From Catenuloplanes indicus (GTDB lineage Bacteria > Actinomycetota > Actinomycetes > Mycobacteriales > Micromonosporaceae), in assembly GCF_030813715.1 (NCBI RefSeq), contig NZ_JAUSUZ010000001.1:5022001-5086000 (forward strand): a stretch of DNA of 64,000 bases. The letters are read 5' to 3'. Shown here one piece after another: positions 1 to 8,229 of this stretch; position 1 is the first letter of the stretch; every line of letters starts with the position of its first letter. The translations under genes were made by a program, and so were the position numbers. The notes under the pieces are model-generated. The model was not told the origin of the DNA. It did not search any database and worked only from the letters and a program-made list of their open reading frames with translations.

Positions 1-170
1 TGGTCCGGATGGCGGTCGAGCACACGGTGGTCGCGATCGACGACACCGTGATTGCCTGCCCCGTCGAATCCATCTGCCTGCACGGCGACACCCCTGGCGC
101 CGTCGACCTCGCCCGCCGCGTCCGCGCCTCCCTCCTCGACGCCGACATCTCCCTGGCCGCCTTCTCCTGA
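1..170 (+). CDS. pxpA: 5-oxoprolinase subunit A (LamB/YcsF family), C-terminal end only
   Basis: The reading frame enters from the left edge of the window and stops at the TGA at 168-170. About 55 residues are visible. They include SICLHGDTPGAVDLARRVR, the conserved C-terminal block of LamB/YcsF proteins. In this family the protein works with PxpB and PxpC to hydrolyse 5-oxoproline to glutamate in the cytoplasm. The partner genes are not in the window and could lie upstream. The family call rests on this one block, and the start and most of the protein are missing. Confidence 0.75.
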   Translation, partial: VRMAVEHTVVAIDDTVIACPVESICLHGDTPGAVDLARRVRASLLDADISLAAFS

Positions 171-304
171 CCTGGCTACCGAGGGGCGGTGGCTAAATGC
201 CGAAATATCGAGCGCGCAGCGCCCGAGATCGGCGACCAAGCGGCGACCGCGCAGACGCGACGCAATGCTAGTAGCGATGACGGGCCCGGCCACGGATGCC
301 GCAT

Positions 305-690
305 GTGAGACGAGTCGCGTGCGGAAGCTGAGCAGCGGCGACGTTTGCGGCTCCGGCCCGGCCACGGCCGCATCACGCGCTGCCGCCGCACGCGTCAGCC
401 GCGTGCGGAAGCCGAGCTGCGGCGGACTTCACGAATTCGGCACCGCCACCGGCTCCGCCGCCGCCACGTGTAATCGCGATTCGCGTGCGGCACCGAGCTG
501 CGACGCGCGTCGCGGTTCTCCCGGCTACGTCCGGTACCGGCTTCTCCGGTGTGAACGTGAGTCGCGTGCGGCACCGAGCTGCGGCGGAGTTCGCGGGTCC
601 GTTCCGGTTGCGGCGGTACCGGCTCCTCCGCGTTGCCGCGTGTGAACGTGAGTCGCGTGCGGCACCGAGCTGCGACGGACGTCGCGGTTC
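305..690. repeat. Array of five degenerate direct repeats, unit about 81-91 bp
   Basis: The core GTCGCGTGCGG, or a close variant, recurs at 314, 398, 480, 561 and 652, giving spacings of 84, 82, 81 and 91 bp. It is followed by variants of CACCGAGCTGCG. The two right-hand copies also share an upstream GTGAACGTGA, and the copies become more divergent to the left. The spacings are not multiples of three and no frame looks like a gene. The stretch between pxpA (ends 170) and the NHL gene (ends 834) holds only this array and the dispersed repeat copy at 731-820. Confidence 0.75.
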
Positions 691-730
691 TTTCCCCGGC
701 CGCCGCGGGACCGGCTCCGCCGCCGCGGGT

Positions 731-820
731 GGAGCGGAGCGCCAGCGGAGTCGGAACCGGCGGCGCGGTTGGCCCGCGGGAGCGTGCGGGCCGGACCACG
801 CCGGAAGCGGGAAAATCCGC
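731..820 (-). repeat. Dispersed hairpin repeat, copy A
   Basis: One of four copies of a roughly 85-bp intergenic element (others at 20215-20302, 21151-21233 and 46621-46703). Read on the minus strand it begins ATTTTCCCGCTTCCGGCGTGG and continues into a 7-bp stem GGCCCGC/GCGGGCC around an 8-nt loop. It lies 14 bp beyond the stop of the minus-strand gene ending at 834, so it would form the 3' end of that transcript. A terminator or 3'-processing role is inferred. Confidence 0.7.
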
Positions 821-833
821 TTTACAGGTTTTT

Positions 834-2663
834 TCAGCCGTCCAGGCCGCGCAGGATCAGCGGTAGGCGGGACGGGGCGCCGGGGGTGATGGTGATGGGG
901 ACGCCCCAGTCCTGCCGGGTGAGGTGGCAGGCGGCGTGTTCGGCGTCGACGTCGCAGGTGGCGGCCTGGGCCACGACCTGGAGCACACCGGTGGGGACGT
1001 CGGGGTTGAGACGCAGTGTGCGGGAGAGCTCGGTGGTGGTGCCGGCGCCGTCGAGGAGCAGCTCCGGTGGGGAGGCGCTGACGACGAGGCGGGTGGACGG
1101 GCCGAATGTCTCGTCGAGCTTCTGGCCCGGGGCGGGCGTGAAGATGATGTCGAGGGTGGCGTCGCCGGGGGCGAGGGGGGTCGCGGGGCGCTCGGTGCGG
1201 TGGCGGGTGCCGTCCGCGGAGACGCCGGCGGCCTTCAGGGTGCCGGGTGCGAGGCGGGTCAGGCGGTGTGCGGCGGACTCGACCACCAGAACCGCGCCGT
1301 CGTCGGTGAGGACCAGGTCGCTGGGCTCGGCGAGGCCACGGTCGACCGTGGTGACCTCGTCGGTCTCGGGGGAGTAGCGGCGGACGGCGCCGTTGTAGGT
1401 GTCGGCGATCAGCACCGAGCCGTCGGGGAGGGCGCAGACGCCGAGCGGATGCTGCAGCAGCGCCTGCGCGGCCGGGCCGTCCATGTGGCCGAAGTCGAAG
1501 AGGCCCTGACCGACGGCGGTGTGCAGTTCGCCGTTCGCGATCCAGCGCAGCGCGGACGTCTCGCTGTCGGCGATCCACAGGCGGGTGCCGTCGGCGGACG
1601 TGGCGAGACCGGACGGCTGGGCCATCCAGACGTCGGGAATCGGGCCGTCGCGCAGCGCCTCGACCGTGGTGCCGGCGTAGACCCCGGCGGTGCGTTTGAT
1701 CGGGTCGAACCACCAGAGCTGGTGGATGCCGGCCATCGCGACGATGACCTTCCCGTCGAACCAGGCCACGTCCCACGGCGAGGAGAGGTCGACGGCCAGC
1801 GCGTCGTGGGCGTGACCGTCCGGCGCGGACCGCCACTGACGGCCGCTGCCGGCGATCGTGGTGACCGTGCCGTCCACCAGCCGTACGCCGCGCAGCAGAT
1901 GGTTGACCGTGTCGGCGACGACCACGTCGTAGCCGGCCACCTCCGCGGTGTGCGGCGGGAGCAGGCACAGACCCTGCGGCTCGGAGAACGACGGGGCGTC
2001 GTCGGAGCGGCCGCGCGTGCCGGTACCGATCCGCCGGACCACGTCGCCGTCCGGCGTGACCTCGGCCAGCGAGTGCCGGGCCGAGTCGCTGACCAGCAGG
2101 TTGCCGTTGGGCAGCGGGACCGCCTTGCCCGGGAAGCGCAGCGGCGTCTCGGCCTCGGCCGGTGGCACGTACGGGCTGTCGCCGCGGCGCAGCGTGCCCT
2201 TCGCGTCGTGCGTGGCGATCAGCTCGTCGACCAGCCGAGCCAGGCCCTCCGCGTGGCCCTCGCCGGCCATCGACGCGACCAGGTAACCCTCCGGGTCGAC
2301 GACCGCCAGCGTCGGCCAGGCCTTCGCCGCGTACTGCTGCCACATCAGCAGGTCAGGATCATCGAGGACCGGATGCGGTACGCCGTAGCGCTCCACGGCC
2401 GCGGCCAGCGCGTCCGGGTCGCGCTCGTGCTCGAACTTCGGCGAGTGCACGCCGATGATGACCAGGACGTCGCCGTACTTCTCCTCCAGCGGCCGGAGTT
2501 CGTCCAGCACGTGCAGGCAGTTGATGCAGCAGAACGTCCAGAAGTCCAGGACGACGATCTTCCCGCGGAGCCCGGCCAGCGTCAGGTCGGTGCCGCCGGT
2601 GTTCAGCCAGCCCCGGCCTCGGAGCTCGGGCGCGCGGACCCGGCCCTGCGGTGTGTCGTTCAT
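834..2663 (-). CDS. NHLRC2-like protein: thioredoxin-like domain plus NHL-repeat propeller
   Basis: The protein has 609 residues. The N-terminal 150 residues form a thioredoxin-like fold with the signature FWTFCCINCL at 41-50, in which the CxxC pair is C46-I-N-C49. This CCINC form is typical of the NHLRC2 family. From about 165 to 480 there are repeated NHL-type propeller blades such as FSEPQGLCLL, LSSPWDVAWF and LAEPSDLVLT. A C-terminal beta-rich domain follows. No signal peptide or membrane segment is seen, so it is probably cytosolic. The family is conserved in bacteria and animals, but its biochemical role is not settled. The start at 2663 gives the intact thioredoxin N-terminus. It lies 57 bp downstream of the LppU-like gene and may share its transcript. 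Confidence 0.85.
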   Translation of the reverse strand: MNDTPQGRVRAPELRGRGWLNTGGTDLTLAGLRGKIVVLDFWTFCCINCLHVLDELRPLEEKYGDVLVIIGVHSPKFEHERDPDALAAAVERYGVPHPVLDDPDLLMWQQYAAKAWPTLAVVDPEGYLVASMAGEGHAEGLARLVDELIATHDAKGTLRRGDSPYVPPAEAETPLRFPGKAVPLPNGNLLVSDSARHSLAEVTPDGDVVRRIGTGTRGRSDDAPSFSEPQGLCLLPPHTAEVAGYDVVVADTVNHLLRGVRLVDGTVTTIAGSGRQWRSAPDGHAHDALAVDLSSPWDVAWFDGKVIVAMAGIHQLWWFDPIKRTAGVYAGTTVEALRDGPIPDVWMAQPSGLATSADGTRLWIADSETSALRWIANGELHTAVGQGLFDFGHMDGPAAQALLQHPLGVCALPDGSVLIADTYNGAVRRYSPETDEVTTVDRGLAEPSDLVLTDDGAVLVVESAAHRLTRLAPGTLKAAGVSADGTRHRTERPATPLAPGDATLDIIFTPAPGQKLDETFGPSTRLVVSASPPELLLDGAGTTTELSRTLRLNPDVPTGVLQVVAQAATCDVDAEHAACHLTRQDWGVPITITPGAPSRLPLILRGLDG

Positions 2664-2720
2664 CGTTCCTCGTTCGTGGTGCAGGCGGCGGTGTCAGCGC
2701 CGGTTGTGCGGTGGCTGGGC

Positions 2721-5700
2721 TCAGCCGGTGGTGACGGGTGCGGACGCACCGCCGGCCGCCGGGACGGCCGGGGCGAGGCAGAGCACCTCGCCACCGGTCC
2801 GGATCTCGATGAACGGCTGGGTCTGGTCCGTGCACTGGTCCTTGCTCGGCGCGCGGGACACCACGGTGAACGCGCCGGGCTCCGCGCACTCGGTGACGAC
2901 CGGCTGGCCGCTGCTCTCCTGCACGCAGCCGCCGACCGGCACGTCGAACGAGGCGGCGGAGTCGTCCTGAGAGGACGAGATCAGCCAGACCAACAGCAGC
3001 GGCACCAGGACGAGCAGCGCGGCCACGATGACCACCGCGATCAGCACGCCGCCGTTGCCGCCCTTCTTCGGTGCGGGCAGCGGGTCCTTCGCCGGTTCCG
3101 GTTCCGCGGCCTTGAACTTGTCGAACGCGTCCTGGTCGGCGTCACCGGCATCGTCGAACCCGCGCGGGCCGTCGAAGCCGCCGGGGGCGTTGTTGCCGGG
3201 GAAGCCGGCGGGCGCGTTGTTGCCGGGGAAGCCGGCGGGGGCCGCGCCGAACACGGCAGTGTTGCTGCCGAACGACGGCGGGCCGCCCGCGCCCGGCCCG
3301 TGGCCGAACGGGGAGTCGTCCTGCGGTGCGTTGTAGCCGCCGTGCTGCTGCGGGGGTGCGCCGAAACCGTCCTGCTGCGGTGCGCCGAAGCCGTCGCCGA
3401 AGCCGTCGTTGCGCGGGCCGAAGCCGTCGTTGCGCTGCGGGCCGGGGCCGAAGCCGGCTCCGTGGCCGCCGCCGGGGAAGCCGTCACCCTGGTCGTCGAA
3501 GCCCCGGTCGTCGAAGCCCCGGTCGTCGTGGCCCCGGTCGTCGTGGCCCCGGTCGCCGCCCATCGGGCCGCGGGGGTCGATCGACCGGCCGTCGACGACC
3601 TGGCCCGGGTACGGCAGACCGCCGCCGACCGCGAAGTGCGGCGGCTGCGCGTCGGCCGGTGGCTCATCGCGCTGCTGTCCGTGCGCGAAGCCGTTGACCG
3701 GACCGTGCTCCTGGTGCGGCGGCGCGAACCCACCGGGCGTGGGCGGTGCGTCGTAGCCGCCCCAGGCCGGGGAGCCGCCGGAGACCGGCGAGGCACCGGA
3801 GACCGGGGAGCCCGACACCGGCGTGCCGCTGACCGGCACGCCGGAGATCGGGGACGATGCGTCCGGCTCGGGAGCGGCAGCCTTGCCGTAGACCCGGGCC
3901 TGGCCCTTGCCGGCCGGCGGCGGCATCGGCGCGTCCGGCGGCGGGGTGATCTTGCTGGCCATCGGCACCGATGCGCTCCCCGCGACCGCGCGGCCGGCGG
4001 CCGGCGAGTCGGCGGACGATTCACCGGCGGGCGGCGCGGAAACGGACGGCACGCCGGAGACGGAGGACGAGCCGGAGACGGACGGCGGGCCGGAGACCGG
4101 GGGCGCCGTGGCGGACGCGGACGGAGGCACCACGGCGGCGCGGGCCACACCCGCGGAACCGGTGGCGGGCGGCGCGTACGGCGAGGCGGCGGCCGGGAAG
4201 TCGGACGGCGTGCGCGGCTGCGGCACCTGCGCCGAGTCGTGCTGCTGGTCGCCGTAGGAGCCGCCGAAGTCGGGCTGGACCGCGAAGCGGCCGGCCTCGC
4301 CGGCCGGGCCGTCCTCTGACGCGGCCGGACCGAAACCACCGGCCTGCGGCTGGTTGAACCCGCCGGGCTGGGCCGGTCCGAACCCGCTCGACTCCGGCTG
4401 GCCGAAGCCGCCGGACTCCGGCTGGCCGAATCCGCCGGGCTGCTGACCGAAGCCGTCGGACCCGCCGGTCTGCGGCTGGTTGAACCCGCCGGGCTGGGCC
4501 GGTCCGAACCCGCTCGACTCCGGCTGGCCGAATCCGCCGGGCTGCTGACCGAAGCCGTCGGACCCGCCGGCCTGTGGCTGGTTGAACCCGCCGGGCTGGG
4601 CCGGTCCGAACCCGCCCGGCTCCGGCTGGCCGAAGCCACCGGTCGGCGGCTGGTTGAAGCCACCCTGCGGGGCCTGGCTGAACCCGCTCGAGTTGCCGAA
4701 CGCGCCGGGCTCGCCCGCCGGGGACGCGGGCGCGTCGTAACCGGCCGGGCCGGACTCGCGGTAGCCGCCGTCCGCGTCGCCGAACGTGCCGCGGGCGGCC
4801 GGGGCCGCACCGAAGCCCTCGCCCGGCGCGGCCGGCTCGAAGCCGCCCGCCGAGGGCGGCGCCTCGCCGAACGCACCGGTGGAGTTCGGGTTGTTCGGCC
4901 CGAAGCCGTTGAACGAGCCGCCGAACGAGGTCGGCATGGACGTGCGCGAGCTCTCCGGGTCGTCCGGCGGCGGCGTGGACGCGAAGCTCGCGCCCGGCAC
5001 CCGGACCGGCGGGTTCCACGGCTCGGGCTGCTGCTCCTCGGGCGCGGCGTCGACGCCCTGGTGACCGGCGGCGGCGCCGCGCGTGAACGCGCCCGCGCCG
5101 AAGCCGGCGGCACCATCGGACGCGTCCGGCGCCGGCGGCACCTGCGCGCGCCCGCCACCGGCGGCACCGCGCTTGGTCAGGTCGAAGCCGCTGTACGTGC
5201 TCTCCGACGGCGGCTCGAACTGGCCGGGCTCGCGCTGCGGGAGCCCGTGCCGGCCGGACGCGTTCGGGTCGGCGGAGACGGGTGCTTCCGCGGCCGGTGC
5301 GGCCGGGGCCCAGGCCTCCGGCGGCAGGCCGCTGCGCTCGTAGGCCGGCTGCTCCTGTGCGGGCTGCGCCGCGCCCCAGCCGGACTGGGCCGGCTCGGCC
5401 GATGCGGCCCAGGACGACGCGGCGGGCTGCTGACGGGCGGCCTGCTCCGCGCCCGGGTAGGCGTTGCCCTTCCAGTGCTGGGTGGCCTCCGCGTACGACT
5501 CGCCCTCGTCGTTCGTCTCGGGCTGGCCGTACGGGTTGTAGGGCGCGGGCTCGGCGCCGAACGTGGACGGCGGCGTGGCCGGTGCGGGCGGCGGCACCGA
5601 GGCCGCGCCGGAGACGCTGGCCCGGCCGCCGAAGCTGGGTGTGGAGCTGCCACCGAACGCGCGCGGCTGCTCGGCCGACGGGTCCGGCGCGGCCGGCGCC

Positions 5701-6065
5701 CAGCGCGACTGCGCGGGCGCGGACGCTTCGGGGGACGGCCCCCAGTTCGGCGGGGACGGTGGCTCGGGCGTCACGTTCGGTGACCACGAGGTCTGGCTCG
5801 GCCACTCGTTCGCACCACTGTCGGCCCCGGTTTCCGGGCGCGGCGACGGCGCGGACGGCCACCGGGGCACCCCGGCGGAGGCGATGCCGCGCTGGGGGGT
5901 GCCGGGCGCCGGCGCGGCACCGGCCGCGGGCTGCTGCGGCGGCACGTGGCCTCCGGAACGGTATGGGTTGAAGCTCTCGGCGCCTTCCGGCGGCGGCGTG
6001 CCACCGGTGCCCGGCGCCGCCTCAGCCGGCTCGTCGCCGGCCTTGTGCAGGCCCTCGGACGTCAT
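2721..6065 (-). CDS. Giant Pro/Gly/Gln-rich single-pass membrane protein with C-terminal LppU-like domain
   Basis: The protein has 1114 residues from the ATG at 6065, which is preceded by a GGAGGAGG ribosome site. The open frame continues upstream to 6308, but without a comparable site. Residues 1 to about 1000 are low-complexity and presumably disordered and cytoplasmic, rich in GGFGQP/GGFNQP, PVSG and AAP motifs. One hydrophobic helix (GGVLIAVVIVAALLVLVPLL, about 1003-1027) precedes an outer domain of about 85 residues with four cysteines (GGC, TEC, DQC, VLC). That layout matches the actinobacterial LppU/SCO3897-type domain. Function is unknown, and an envelope or assembly role is only a guess. 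Internal tandem repeats in the DNA are listed separately. Confidence 0.7.
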   Translation of the reverse strand: MTSEGLHKAGDEPAEAAPGTGGTPPPEGAESFNPYRSGGHVPPQQPAAGAAPAPGTPQRGIASAGVPRWPSAPSPRPETGADSGANEWPSQTSWSPNVTPEPPSPPNWGPSPEASAPAQSRWAPAAPDPSAEQPRAFGGSSTPSFGGRASVSGAASVPPPAPATPPSTFGAEPAPYNPYGQPETNDEGESYAEATQHWKGNAYPGAEQAARQQPAASSWAASAEPAQSGWGAAQPAQEQPAYERSGLPPEAWAPAAPAAEAPVSADPNASGRHGLPQREPGQFEPPSESTYSGFDLTKRGAAGGGRAQVPPAPDASDGAAGFGAGAFTRGAAAGHQGVDAAPEEQQPEPWNPPVRVPGASFASTPPPDDPESSRTSMPTSFGGSFNGFGPNNPNSTGAFGEAPPSAGGFEPAAPGEGFGAAPAARGTFGDADGGYRESGPAGYDAPASPAGEPGAFGNSSGFSQAPQGGFNQPPTGGFGQPEPGGFGPAQPGGFNQPQAGGSDGFGQQPGGFGQPESSGFGPAQPGGFNQPQTGGSDGFGQQPGGFGQPESGGFGQPESSGFGPAQPGGFNQPQAGGFGPAASEDGPAGEAGRFAVQPDFGGSYGDQQHDSAQVPQPRTPSDFPAAASPYAPPATGSAGVARAAVVPPSASATAPPVSGPPSVSGSSSVSGVPSVSAPPAGESSADSPAAGRAVAGSASVPMASKITPPPDAPMPPPAGKGQARVYGKAAAPEPDASSPISGVPVSGTPVSGSPVSGASPVSGGSPAWGGYDAPPTPGGFAPPHQEHGPVNGFAHGQQRDEPPADAQPPHFAVGGGLPYPGQVVDGRSIDPRGPMGGDRGHDDRGHDDRGFDDRGFDDQGDGFPGGGHGAGFGPGPQRNDGFGPRNDGFGDGFGAPQQDGFGAPPQQHGGYNAPQDDSPFGHGPGAGGPPSFGSNTAVFGAAPAGFPGNNAPAGFPGNNAPGGFDGPRGFDDAGDADQDAFDKFKAAEPEPAKDPLPAPKKGGNGGVLIAVVIVAALLVLVPLLLVWLISSSQDDSAASFDVPVGGCVQESSGQPVVTECAEPGAFTVVSRAPSKDQCTDQTQPFIEIRTGGEVLCLAPAVPAAGGASAPVTTG
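3495..3555 (-). repeat. 15-bp tandem repeat inside the LppU-like gene
   Basis: Four to five head-to-tail copies of a 15-bp unit of the type CCCCGGTCGTCGAAG/TGG encode DDRGH/DDRGF pentapeptides. The unit is a multiple of three, so copy-number change would keep the frame. Confidence 0.7.
4341..4640 (-). repeat. In-frame repeats encoding GGFNQPQ/GGFGQPE segments
   Basis: A block coding for GGFNQPQ followed by GFGPAQP and GFGQPE motifs recurs with its left edge near 4345, 4471 and 4571. Copies differ by few bases, pointing to recent duplication within the gene. The repeat keeps the reading frame and lengthens the disordered N-terminal region. Confidence 0.65.
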
Positions 6066-6475
6066 CTGCGCCTCCTCCATCGCGTGTCGGCCGGGTCGCC
6101 TGGCCAGGGCATCGGCTCTGCCGGACCGCAGCTCAGCGACCTCGTCGCCGGCAGCCCAGTGGTCGGCCGCCGGGCTGTGGCGCCCGGCCGGCGGCCACGT
6201 GGTCCGTGGTCGTTCCGGTCGGGTCACGTCTCCCGGTCCCGATCCTCCCCGCCGGTGGGTGCCGGTGGGAAGACGCACGGGTGGCCTTGGTGTGGCGACC
6301 GAGCCCAACCGTACCGGGCGCCATAGCAGGTCGGAAATACGGACCCGGATACGCGACGGCCCGCCGGGGCGGTGCGCGCCGACATTTCAGACGCGTTCAC
6401 CCGGCGGGCCGAGGGGTTCCGTGGTACCCGGGCCTGAGGTGCGGCCGCGCGGGTCAACGGAGTGAGGTTGGTGAG
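6066..6475. other. Intergenic stretch upstream of the LppU-like gene
   Basis: This 410-bp stretch lies between two minus-strand genes. It holds an 11-bp perfect inverted repeat (GGCCCGCCGGG at 6358-6368 and its complement at 6400-6410, 31-nt loop), which could end transcripts of the small gene at 6476. The promoter of the LppU-like gene should also lie here, but no convincing -35/-10 pair was found. No further gene is supported. Confidence 0.4.
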
Positions 6476-6622
6476 TTACCCGTAGTGACGCTGAGCGATG
6501 GTGAGGATCTCGTCGCGCAGCGCGGGGGTGTTGGCGGAGCGCAGGGCGCGCTCGATCGCGCGGTTCCGACGGGCGGTCTCGCGCGCGGCCCGGATCCGGC
6601 TGATCATGCTCATGACGTTCAT
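6476..6622 (-). CDS. Small Arg-rich helical protein, 48 residues, unknown function
   Basis: The frame runs from ATG 6622 to TAA 6476 and encodes MNVMSMISRIRAARETARR then NRAIERALRSANTPALRDEILTIAQRHYG. A GGGAG site lies 2 nt before the first ATG but 11 nt before the second in-frame ATG at 6613, so the shorter form of 45 residues is possible. The protein is predicted to be two amphipathic helices, the first strongly basic, with no membrane segment. It is too short for common ORF cut-offs. I judge it real from its ribosome site, its amphipathic pattern and the lack of any better frame. No function can be assigned. Confidence 0.65.
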   Translation of the reverse strand: MNVMSMISRIRAARETARRNRAIERALRSANTPALRDEILTIAQRHYG

Positions 6623-6765
6623 CACTCCCGGTGTTCCGATCGGTTGCTTCCGATCTGGTAACGCAATTGAAACACAAGGCCATCCCGCAGTGCCAACGAT
6701 TCTGAGGTGATCGCGGCCACTTGCCTAAGGATCGTCGGGGAAAGATGAGATGTCCAGAAGAAAAA

Positions 6766-6799
6766 CCGTGCCCCCGCCGAGTGATCAGCGGGGGCACGG
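6766..6799 (-). terminator. Rho-independent terminator of the bkd operon
   Basis: A 12-bp perfect stem (CCGTGCCCCCGC at 6766-6777, complement at 6788-6799) closes a 10-nt loop. On the minus strand it is followed directly by TTTTTCTTCT. It sits 23 bp past the stop of the E2 gene, a textbook intrinsic terminator for this operon. Confidence 0.9.
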
Positions 6800-6822
6800 C
6801 AGATGAACTCTGAGCTGCGAGA

Positions 6823-8223
6823 TCAACTCCAGGCGAGCAGCGCGGCCTCCGGATCGGCGAGGACGTGCCCGACGTCGGACAGGAACCGGGAGCCCAGCTC
6901 GCCGTCGATGATCCGGTGGTCGAACGACAGGCTGAGCGTGGTCACCTGACGTACCTTGACCTTGCCCTTGTGCACCCATGGCGTCTCGCGCACCGCGCCG
7001 AAGGCCAGGATCGCGGCCTCGCCGGGCGGCAGGATCGGCGTGCCCGCGTCCACCCCGAACACGCCGACGTTCGTGATCGTGAACGTGCCGCCGGACATGT
7101 CCGCAGGCGTGGTGCGGCCCGCGCGGGCCGTTCTGACCAGCTCGTTCAGCGCGTCCGCCAGCTCGCGCAGCGGCAGCCGGCCGGCGTCCTTGATGGTCGG
7201 CACGATCAGTCCGCGGTCGGTGGCGGCCGCGATGCCGAGGTTCACGTAGTCCTTGACCACGATCTCGTCGCCGGCCCAGGAAGAATTGATCATCGGGTGC
7301 CGGCGGATCGCGAGCAGCACGGCCTTCGCGACCAGCAAAAGCGGAGAAACGCGGACATCGCGCCACTCGCGCTGCTCCCGGAGCCGGTCCAGCGCGCGCA
7401 TGCCCCGGGTCACGTCGACGGTCAGGAACTCCGTGACGTGCGGTGCGGTGAACGCGGACGCGACCATGTTCGCCGCGGTCAGCTTTCGGACACCCTTCAC
7501 CGGGATGCGCTGTTCGCGTGATGCGTCAAATTGGACATCCGGCTGGGTCGTGGGCGCTTCGATCGCGCTCTGCACGTCCGCCCGGGTGATCGAGCCGAGC
7601 GGTCCGGTGCCGGTCAGCAGGCGGAGATCCACGCGCAGGTCGCGGGCGAGCTTGCGCACCGGCGGCTTGGCCAGCACCGGCCCGGCGACCACGGTCACCG
7701 GCTCCGGCCGCGTGGGAACGACCGCCGCGGGAGCGGCCGTTGCGGGAGCGGCCGCCGCGGGCGCTGTCGCCGGGGTGGGAGCGGACGTCCGTACCGACGC
7801 GGGGTGGGAGGGGTTTTGCGCCGCAGGCACCGGGGTGCCGAGTGCCGGGTTGCGCCGGGGACGCCGCTTGGCCGCGGTCGTGCGAGGGCCATAACCCACC
7901 AGCACGGGGGTACGGCCGGGAGCGCCACCCTGCGCGGACTCCTCCACGGCGGGCGGGTCCGGCAGGTCGCCGGCGCCCGGGTCGGTGTCGATCGCGATGA
8001 TCGCGGTGCCGACCTCGACGACCGCGCCCTCCTCGCAGAACAGCGCGCTGACCCGGCCCGCCCACTTCGCCGGGATCTCCACCGCCGCCTTCGCGGTCTC
8101 CACCTCGACGATCGGCTGGTTCAGCTCGATGTCGTCGCCGACCGAGACCAGCCACTTCAGGATCTCACCCTCGGTGAGGCCCTCGCCGAGATCCGGCAGG
8201 TCGAACTGCTTGATCCGAGTCAT
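6823..8223 (-). CDS. bkdC: Branched-chain 2-oxoacid dehydrogenase E2 (dihydrolipoyl acyltransferase)
   Basis: The protein has 466 residues. An N-terminal lipoyl domain (1-80) carries the lipoyl lysine K45 in VETAKAAVEI. An Ala/Pro linker is followed by a peripheral subunit-binding domain near 190-225 (VRKLARDLRVDL). The C-terminal catalytic domain ends with the acyltransferase motif DHRIIDG. It transfers the acyl group from E1 to CoA as the core of the complex. It is the last gene of a three-gene operon and starts 6 bp after the E1 beta stop. A pyruvate-type complex cannot be excluded from sequence alone, but separate E1 alpha and beta genes with one-lipoyl E2 is the usual actinomycete bkd layout. 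No E3 gene is nearby. Confidence 0.88.
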   Translation of the reverse strand: MTRIKQFDLPDLGEGLTEGEILKWLVSVGDDIELNQPIVEVETAKAAVEIPAKWAGRVSALFCEEGAVVEVGTAIIAIDTDPGAGDLPDPPAVEESAQGGAPGRTPVLVGYGPRTTAAKRRPRRNPALGTPVPAAQNPSHPASVRTSAPTPATAPAAAAPATAAPAAVVPTRPEPVTVVAGPVLAKPPVRKLARDLRVDLRLLTGTGPLGSITRADVQSAIEAPTTQPDVQFDASREQRIPVKGVRKLTAANMVASAFTAPHVTEFLTVDVTRGMRALDRLREQREWRDVRVSPLLLVAKAVLLAIRRHPMINSSWAGDEIVVKDYVNLGIAAATDRGLIVPTIKDAGRLPLRELADALNELVRTARAGRTTPADMSGGTFTITNVGVFGVDAGTPILPPGEAAILAFGAVRETPWVHKGKVKVRQVTTLSLSFDHRIIDGELGSRFLSDVGHVLADPEAALLAWS

Positions 8224-8229
8224 CGCCGG

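Noticed and set aside
305-690. Possible CRISPR array
   Set aside because: The inter-repeat segments are themselves related, the repeats are degenerate along their whole length and no cas genes are present.
924-4319. A very long plus-strand open frame over the NHL gene and the LppU-like gene
   Set aside because: It is antisense to two well-supported genes, has Arg/Gly/Val-rich nonsense composition and no domain. Long antisense frames are expected at this GC content.
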